Shown: piece after piece, positions 58,614 through 64,000 of the stretch
How the letters are laid out: every line of letters begins with the position of its first letter
Position numbering within the stretch: the stretch's first letter is position 1
Assembly (NCBI RefSeq): GCF_000230835.1
Contig: NZ_CM001240.1
Location: 529,001 to 593,000 of the forward strand
DNA from: Clostridium sp. DL-VIII
GTDB taxonomy: Bacteria > Bacillota > Clostridia > Clostridiales > Clostridiaceae
Length of the DNA stretch: 64,000 nt
Direction: 5' to 3'
Translations under genes and position numbers: made by a program
Notes under the pieces: generated by a model
Seen by the model: the letters and a program-made list of their open reading frames with translations, nothing else
The model's database searches: none
What the model was told of the DNA's origin: nothing

Positions 58614-60021
58614 ACAAATTGAAAGTATAAAACTTAATATAAATAATGAATTTATAGCTAGATTTGATAAGTGTATAAAAGATAATACTACTGAAAGAGA
58701 ACGATTAAAACTGAATCCTATTAAGATTGCTAATGAGATGGGAATATCTCAAGAACTGGTTATGAAATTTTTTAATATTGGGAAAAAAGTTGAATTATTT
58801 AAAGCGATAGCATTTTATAGCTGTCCATGTGGAGAATATTTTGAAATATTTAATTTTGATAAAACGGAATGTGTAAATGGTTGTGAAGCAGATATTATAA
58901 ATAATAAAGATAGAGTATTCATCTATTTTGAATTACTTGAGGAGGTAGACGAGTGTGATTTAGATATTGGAGAAATATATCAAATGGATTATATTTCATC
59001 TGATGATTTGGGAAATTTTCGAAGTTCATATGACGAATATGAAAAAGTAATAGGTGAAGAAGATGCTAAAAATTTGTTAAATAACGTAGTTAATAATAAT
59101 GAATTAAAAGAAATATCAATAATTCATATATCTGATTTACATTTTGGTTCAGATTATAATACAGGTATGGATAACAAGGCAGGATTAATGAACATAAGGA
59201 ATATGTCCCCAGATATTTTTGAAAGTTTTTCTAAAAAAGTTACTGAATTAAACGCAAGTTATTTGATTATTAGCGGTGATATAACGAGCAAAAATGAAGA
59301 GAAGGGATTTATAGAATTCAAAGATAAAATATCTAAATTAGGAATAGGTTCAGATAAAATATATATAGTACCAGGAAATCATGAATGTGATAGAAATAGA
59401 GAGAGCGAAGATGGTCAGTTCGCATTATTTGCATCATATACTAGAGGATTTAAAACTATTTATTCTGATGAAGCTTATATATTAGATGAAAACAATAAAA
59501 TATTTATATATGGTTTTAATTCAGTTAATTTTAAAAAGGAAAATGAGAAGGAATTATTTTATATAAAGAATGAAGAATTTGATAAATTAGATTACATATG
59601 CAAGCAATTAAATCAGCAAAAAGAGGACTTTGATAGTTATACCAAAATAGCAGTTATTCATAATAATTTAATTCCGCATCCTAATATTGAGATAAAAGAA
59701 TATGCAGAAGTGTTAAATTTATTTTTAATAAAATATAAGTTAGTTAAGTTAGGTTTTAAATTAGTTTGCTCCGGTCATAAACATGAAGAACTTATTGAAA
59801 AGCATACGGTATATAGTGATGAAAACGAATCAGAAATAGTGTTAGCATCAGCACCTTCTTTATGTGGGTCTGTTTTTAATGGAAAAAATGGATTTCAGAT
59901 AATAAAAATACTAAACACTAGTGAAAATAAAGCAAGTAAATTTATAATAAATAAATATGAAACAAATATTTTAAATGACTTTAAGTTTAAAGGTAAGACA
60001 GAAATTAATTTAAATAATTAG
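58582..60021 (+). CDS. Metallophosphoesterase with N-terminal HTH and Cys4 cluster
   Basis: 479 residues. C-terminal calcineurin-type phosphoesterase (about 175-440): HISDLHFG (181), ISGDIT (231), VPGNHECDR (265), AVIHNN and SGHKHEE (397) supply the two-metal ligands. N-terminal region: helix-turn-helix NPIKIANEMGISQELVMKFF (about 48-67), then CPC...C-x3-C (C81, C83, C97, C101), a probable zinc site, followed by an acidic linker. It may bind DNA or a partner and hydrolyse a nucleotide or phosphodiester. The ATG at 58582 has AAGGAG at 58566-58571; the ATG at 58537 lacks one. Confidence 0.75.
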   Translation: MYCEKLKSIVKQIESIKLNINNEFIARFDKCIKDNTTERERLKLNPIKIANEMGISQELVMKFFNIGKKVELFKAIAFYSCPCGEYFEIFNFDKTECVNGCEADIINNKDRVFIYFELLEEVDECDLDIGEIYQMDYISSDDLGNFRSSYDEYEKVIGEEDAKNLLNNVVNNNELKEISIIHISDLHFGSDYNTGMDNKAGLMNIRNMSPDIFESFSKKVTELNASYLIISGDITSKNEEKGFIEFKDKISKLGIGSDKIYIVPGNHECDRNRESEDGQFALFASYTRGFKTIYSDEAYILDENNKIFIYGFNSVNFKKENEKELFYIKNEEFDKLDYICKQLNQQKEDFDSYTKIAVIHNNLIPHPNIEIKEYAEVLNLFLIKYKLVKLGFKLVCSGHKHEELIEKHTVYSDENESEIVLASAPSLCGSVFNGKNGFQIIKILNTSENKASKFIINKYETNILNDFKFKGKTEINLNN

Positions 60022-60080
60022 AAAGCGAACTATAGTAATGACATAAAATTTAAATATATATTAGAATAACAGAATATAAA

Positions 60081-60172
60081 AAGATAAGGAATATTTAGAG
60101 CAAGAGCTTTTAGTATTCCTTTATCTATTTTAAGAAGATAATAGAAATGGTAAAACTATATAAAGTGATACA
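60081..60172. repeat. ABC-module flanking repeat, left copy (includes terminator)
   Basis: A hairpin (AAGGAATA ... TATTCCTT with inner GAGC/GCTT) ending in TTTATCTATTTT, plus about 50 bp after it. The block aligns with 63712-63805 throughout (AAGGAAT, GCTTTT-GTATTC, TCTATTTTAAG), about 70 per cent identical by eye. The hairpin probably terminates the metallophosphoesterase transcript. Confidence 0.65.
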
Positions 60173-60309
60173 TTTTTAGTGGTAGAAGAAGTAATAATAA
60201 TGTTGAAATTTGATTTTATTTTGTAATCATATATATTATACTGTATGTAATGGAAAATAATAGATTGTGATAAGATTTAAGGAAAAATAAAGCAGATAGG
60301 AGTAACGAT

Positions 60310-61464
60310 ATGGAATATTCTACTGGAGAAAGTGGTATAAAAAGTTTAGGTGGGTTTGCATACCAAATAAAAGTATTTATATATTATCTGTCGAAACTTC
60401 AACAAAATGAACAAATAGAATTTGAAACACTAGAGGATGTAAACATAAAAACGGTTCAGAAAGATGAAATAGATACTAAGAGTGACAGCTATAAATGCAT
60501 AATTAAAGAAAAAGAGACAAATGTGGCAATACAAGTAAAAAGGACAAGTATAACAAATGCAAGTGCTGAAAAAATACTATATAATTGGTTGCTTGTTGAA
60601 AAAACACATGATAATATCAGCAAATATTTACTATTTACTGACAAAGCTTATGATAATCAAGATATTATTTTTAATAGAGATTCTAAGAAATTATTTAAAA
60701 AAATAAAATCATCAGATAAAAATGCAAATGCATTAATTACAATGGTAAAGAATATATTTAATGATGATTTTAAAGAATTTGAAGTTTTTTATAAACGAAT
60801 TCAAGATAAATATGAATTTAAGGTTGTAGATGAAATAGATGATCAAATTTTAAATAGATATGAACGTATCTTTCACAGATCAGCTCCATCGGTATCAGAA
60901 ACTATATATTATATGAGAATACAAGAATTAATGAGATATGTAACTATGAAGATTATGCAAGCTGTAAACAAAGGACAACCTTTTATTTGTACCTATAGTG
61001 AGTTCATGCAACAAATTGAGGAGATTTGTAAAAACATAGAAGAAAATCAGGTTATTTTAAGTTATTCAATGTTCAAAAGTAACAATGCAATTGATTGGGA
61101 AGACTTAAAGATTGTTAATTCAAGAGAATGTATTCAACTAAATTCATGTAATCTATCAAGACAAAGCGTAGAACAACATCTTATGTATAAATTATATTAT
61201 GAATTTTTAAAGTGTTCTTATATGGAGAATAATAAGATACCGAGAATAGAGGATATGGAGAACACAACCTATGAGAATTACGATTTCCTAAAATCAGTAC
61301 TACAACAAGAAAATAGGGACACTCCTCTTAACAGGCTTAATGATATAAAGAAAAGTTCAAACTCATATACACCAAATGAACAAGTTAAGTATGGTGTAGC
61401 AATTCATTTAACACGAGATGATATTGATGATGAGAAACAAATATCTTGGAAGGAGGATATATAA
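60310..61464 (+). CDS. ABC-3C-type effector with Cap4-like nuclease domain
   Basis: 384 residues. The N-terminal ~180 residues resemble the Cap4/DUF4297 DNA endonuclease: GGFAYQIKVFIYYL, the acidic TLEDVNI (E42, D43) and VAIQVKRTS (Q75-x-K77), which is the PD-(D/E)xK metal and lysine arrangement. The C-terminal half (about 190-384) is helical, as expected for the ABC-3C C-terminal domain that docks on the system. It is immediately followed, without a gap, by the middle component. The ribosome binding site is ATAGGAGT at about 60297-60304. Expected role: DNA-cutting effector held inactive until the ATPase detects invasion. Confidence 0.75.
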   Translation: MEYSTGESGIKSLGGFAYQIKVFIYYLSKLQQNEQIEFETLEDVNIKTVQKDEIDTKSDSYKCIIKEKETNVAIQVKRTSITNASAEKILYNWLLVEKTHDNISKYLLFTDKAYDNQDIIFNRDSKKLFKKIKSSDKNANALITMVKNIFNDDFKEFEVFYKRIQDKYEFKVVDEIDDQILNRYERIFHRSAPSVSETIYYMRIQELMRYVTMKIMQAVNKGQPFICTYSEFMQQIEEICKNIEENQVILSYSMFKSNNAIDWEDLKIVNSRECIQLNSCNLSRQSVEQHLMYKLYYEFLKCSYMENNKIPRIEDMENTTYENYDFLKSVLQQENRDTPLNRLNDIKKSSNSYTPNEQVKYGVAIHLTRDDIDDEKQISWKEDI

Positions 61465-61896
61465 ATGCCTAAAAATAAAGTATTAGCAGAAGCGATCATG
61501 TTAAGTGGTTACTGCGATATAATATTAGGAATTTTACAGAAGCATAAGCAACTTAGTATTAACAAAACACTTGTTTTTTCTTACCTAATAAAGAAAAATA
61601 AATTTAATGAGAAAGAAATTTACAGTGCAAATAATTCTAAAGATATTCTATTAAAATGTATTTCAAAGTTATCTGGTGGATTTGAGGATTACTGTAATAG
61701 TATTGAATATATATTTAAAGCTATTCATTTATTAATACAAAATGGGGATTTGTTAATTGAAGATGATATACTAAATTATAATTCAAAAAATAATACAACT
61801 ATTTATATGGAAAATAATTTTATTGCAAAATCTATTAATGTAAGTGGAAAAATGACAGATAGACAGTTTCTGAAGGAGGTAATCCACAATGTTTAA
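61465..61896 (+). CDS. ABC-3C middle component
   Basis: 143 residues, helical with a winged-helix-like end. Features of ABC three-component middle proteins are an N-terminal A-E-A-I-M helix, the Y-L-I-K-K stretch, and a C-terminal strand followed by a helix. Confidence rests mainly on its position between a nuclease and an SMC-like ATPase. The start codon follows the previous stop directly; it overlaps the ATPase gene by 8 bp. Confidence 0.7.
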   Translation: MPKNKVLAEAIMLSGYCDIILGILQKHKQLSINKTLVFSYLIKKNKFNEKEIYSANNSKDILLKCISKLSGGFEDYCNSIEYIFKAIHLLIQNGDLLIEDDILNYNSKNNTTIYMENNFIAKSINVSGKMTDRQFLKEVIHNV

Positions 61897-63676
61897 AATT
61901 GATAAGCTAATTATGAAAAGTAATCACAATGAAGAATTTACATATAAATTTGAATATGGAATTAATTATTTTAAGGGAAAGAATAGTTCTGGAAAAACAG
62001 AATTCTATAAATTTATCGATTATATGTTGGGTTCATCAGAAAAAGTAAACAAGCAATACTGGTATAAGGATACTCTAAAAGAAGCTACGATGGAAATTTT
62101 TTATGATAATATTAGCTATGTTCTAACTAGAACTTTAGATGCAGAAACGAATTATTTATACTATAAAGATGAAGAACAAGGAGAGTCTATAGGAAGTAGG
62201 GAATATAAAGATAAATTAAATTCTATTTTTACTAAAGAAGAATTATTTCTAAAGGATATTAGGGAATTTACAGATGAAAACCTAACATATAGATCATTTA
62301 CAATGTTTAATTTTTTAGGGGAAAAGAGACAAGGGGTTTTAAATGATTTTTTAGATAAATGTAGTGATATAAGATATTCTGTAAAGCTTAATCCTATATT
62401 GAATTTTATATTTAATAAAAATTTATCACTGATATTTAAACTAAAAAAAGAACTTGAGGTTCTAGAAAATGAAGTGAAATCAATTGAAAGAACTGCAAGT
62501 AGATTTGATTTTATATGCAATAAAGTTAATTTAAACTTACATAAATTAAATATACTTCTACCATACAACGGTAGAAATTCTGATGAAATCAAGGAACAAA
62601 TTGAAAGCATAAAGTCAATGGAGAGTAAAATAAATAAGAATAGTACTAAAACTATTGCAGAGTTAGAAGCTATATTCAATAATTTAGATGAGCAGATTAA
62701 AATATATGAAAATAGAATCTTAGACTCTAAAAGAATGAACATAGAAGGAGAAAATAGAAAAATACTTTTAGAGAGATTAAATTTAATTTTGCAAAATACT
62801 AATGAGTTACAGTATCTAATAGAACCTGTAACTAATTTAGTTCAAGATTTAGAGAGTAGCATTTCTTTTAATAACTATATAATTAATGATACTGCAGTTC
62901 AAGAAATGAGAAAACAAAGGGAAAATTTAAAGAAAGAAATTTTTAATAATAATTATAGATTTAAAAGATTTAATATAGATGAAAAAATTAAAGCAATATC
63001 TATTGTAGAAGATTATTTAAGTGAAAACATAAGCTATAATGAGGATGAACTTAAAGAGAAAAGAAAAAGAATAAGAGCAATTAAAGAAGAAATAAAAATA
63101 TTGCAAAATGCAGATGATGTTGAAAAGATAGAAATGATTTCAGAGAGTATTACTAATCTATATAAATCAGCATATGAAGTTTCAGAATTAGTTAAGCATG
63201 ATATTGATATTGAAGGATTCAAGATACAATATATTAAAAAGGGAAATATTCTTCAACCTATGATAACAGTTAATGAAGATGAAAGAAATGAAGCAGAAAT
63301 TGTAATCGAAGGTGGTAAAAAGTCTTCAGAAAAGTACTATACAGGGAGTATGGCAAGGCATACACTTATTCAGTTATCAGGGTATTTAAGTTTTTTGGAA
63401 TTATTAATTAAAGAAAATAAATATCCTATTGTACCTATTTTGGTTATTGATCATATTTCTAAACCATTTGACTTGATTAATAGAAAAGCAATAGGAACAG
63501 TTTTAGAGAAATTTTATGAAAGAATAGATAGAGAAAATATTCAAATATTTATGTTTGATGATGAAAATAATGATGATTTATTAGTAACTAATGCCACAGT
63601 AGATAACTTGATTTCTGAAAGTAAAAGTGGTTTCAATCCTTTCTATTATGAAATTAAAGATGATAATAATAAATGA
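61889..63676 (+). CDS. ABC-3C SMC-like ATPase
   Basis: 595 residues. Walker A GKNSSGKTE (30-38) follows the strand GINYFKG; a long coiled-coil middle (about 180-430, heptads of Leu, Glu, Lys) is of RecN/SMC type; the signature-like region TGSMARHTLIQLSGYLSFL is near 485, and Walker B is ILVIDHISKP near 520, with His where most ABC ATPases have the catalytic Glu. Loss of this Glu is typical for this class and suggests slow or switch-like ATP use. It should sense a nucleic-acid cue and release the nuclease. Confidence 0.82.
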   Translation: MFKIDKLIMKSNHNEEFTYKFEYGINYFKGKNSSGKTEFYKFIDYMLGSSEKVNKQYWYKDTLKEATMEIFYDNISYVLTRTLDAETNYLYYKDEEQGESIGSREYKDKLNSIFTKEELFLKDIREFTDENLTYRSFTMFNFLGEKRQGVLNDFLDKCSDIRYSVKLNPILNFIFNKNLSLIFKLKKELEVLENEVKSIERTASRFDFICNKVNLNLHKLNILLPYNGRNSDEIKEQIESIKSMESKINKNSTKTIAELEAIFNNLDEQIKIYENRILDSKRMNIEGENRKILLERLNLILQNTNELQYLIEPVTNLVQDLESSISFNNYIINDTAVQEMRKQRENLKKEIFNNNYRFKRFNIDEKIKAISIVEDYLSENISYNEDELKEKRKRIRAIKEEIKILQNADDVEKIEMISESITNLYKSAYEVSELVKHDIDIEGFKIQYIKKGNILQPMITVNEDERNEAEIVIEGGKKSSEKYYTGSMARHTLIQLSGYLSFLELLIKENKYPIVPILVIDHISKPFDLINRKAIGTVLEKFYERIDRENIQIFMFDDENNDDLLVTNATVDNLISESKSGFNPFYYEIKDDNNK

Positions 63677-63711
63677 GAAAGGATATATATTTCTTATAAT
63701 AATAGATTAAT

Positions 63712-63805
63712 ATAAGAAAAAGGAATGCCTAGCGCAATAAGCTTTTGGTATTCTTTTTTCTATTTTAAGTAAGGTAAAGATGATAAAGTTGTATAAGAAT
63801 AATTT
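63712..63805. repeat. ABC-module flanking repeat, right copy (includes terminator)
   Basis: Counterpart of the block at 60081: AAAAAGGAATGCCTAG...GCTTTTGGTATTCTTTTTTCT hairpin with T-tail, then CTATTTTAAG and similar downstream sequence. Terminates the ABC operon. Confidence 0.65.
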
Positions 63806-63967
63806 GTGATTCTACTTTTTATAGAAAAAGAGTGTGTATAAAGTTACTAAATTTATACACATAACATGTTAAACAGTTTATTATAACAAAGTCCAATTCA
63901 TTTATCAGTTAACACAAAATTTTAAAATTTCAAGTTATACTATGTAAAAATAAAGGAGTTGGTTTGT
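63806..63967. other. Spacer with promoter before the last gene
   Basis: No gene seen. A TATACT box near 63935 could be the -10 box of the next gene; AAAGGAG at 63952-63958 is its ribosome binding site. Confidence 0.4.
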
Positions 63968-64000
63968 ATGGAACAAAAGTGCGGCACATGCAATGGTTGT
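63968..64000 (+). CDS. Start of a gene cut by the window end
   Basis: Eleven codons only: MEQKCGTCNGC. A Cys-rich start with C-x2-C-x2-C spacing would suit a metal-binding or iron-sulfur protein, but the fragment is too short to name. The strong ribosome binding site supports it being real. Confidence 0.55.
   Translation, partial: MEQKCGTCNGC

Noticed and set aside
62161..62742. 193-codon frame on the minus strand within the SMC-like ATPase gene
   Set aside because: Antisense shadow of the coiled-coil coding region, with Ser/Leu/Phe-rich low complexity and no initiation signals.

Overview
The window is AT-rich, densely packed DNA from a Firmicute, and everything points to a solventogenic/saccharolytic Clostridium (cluster I): very low GC, AGGAGG-type ribosome binding sites, T-box, S-box and glmS-ribozyme leaders, sigma-54/LevR-type PTS control, and Clostridium-like protein sequences. 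Every gene I can support is on the + strand. No tRNA, rRNA, transposase, integrase or CRISPR array was seen.

Layout. (1) 1-5041: end of the folate genes (folP, a folB-folK fusion), an AIM24-family protein, a YerC/TrpR-like regulator, glmM and an unknown small protein. (2) 5250-13736: a branched-chain amino-acid operon, ilvN-cimA-leuC-leuD-leuB-ilvB-ilvC, behind a T-box leader whose specifier reads ATC (Ile). The first carbon-chain enzyme looks like citramalate synthase rather than LeuA. (3) 13778-26871: a possible small RNA, a LevR-type sigma-54 activator with its own -24/-12 promoter, then a second -24/-12 promoter driving a galactitol-family PTS (IIA, IIB, IIC), two zinc polyol dehydrogenases, a split transketolase, two ribulose-phosphate 3-epimerase-type enzymes, RpiB and a phosphohexomutase. 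Together these read as uptake of a pentitol followed by entry into the pentose-phosphate pathway. (4) 27067-33752: a GIY-YIG protein, a maltodextrin-type ABC importer lacking its ATPase, MalQ and a LacI regulator. (5) 33784-38868: a CapA-like protein and a MacAB-like export system. (6) 38908-41806: an S-box riboswitch and a metI/metC-like pair. (7) 41855-47690: mannitol operon mtlA-mtlR-mtlF-mtlD, with one promoter/operator block present twice. (8) 47792-50409: glmS preceded by a glmS ribozyme whose P1 arm carries about 225 nt of extra sequence.

(9) 50710-63676 is the accessory part: ten consecutive genes with no housekeeping role that I can recognise, and they look like a conflict/defence island. 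They fall into modules: a PLD-like protein with an overlapping helical partner; a protein with two HEPN-like halves; a CorA-like membrane protein with an adjacent HEPN protein; an unknown protein overlapping a metallophosphoesterase that carries an N-terminal helix-turn-helix and a Cys4 cluster; and a three-gene ABC system (Cap4-like nuclease, middle component, SMC-like ATPase) matching the ABC-3C conflict-system architecture. Similar ~90 bp repeats lie on both sides of that last module. The two modules I would examine first as possibly undescribed systems are the CorA-like/HEPN pair and the unknown/metallophosphoesterase pair.

All function calls are from motif reading and memory of families. 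No database search was run.
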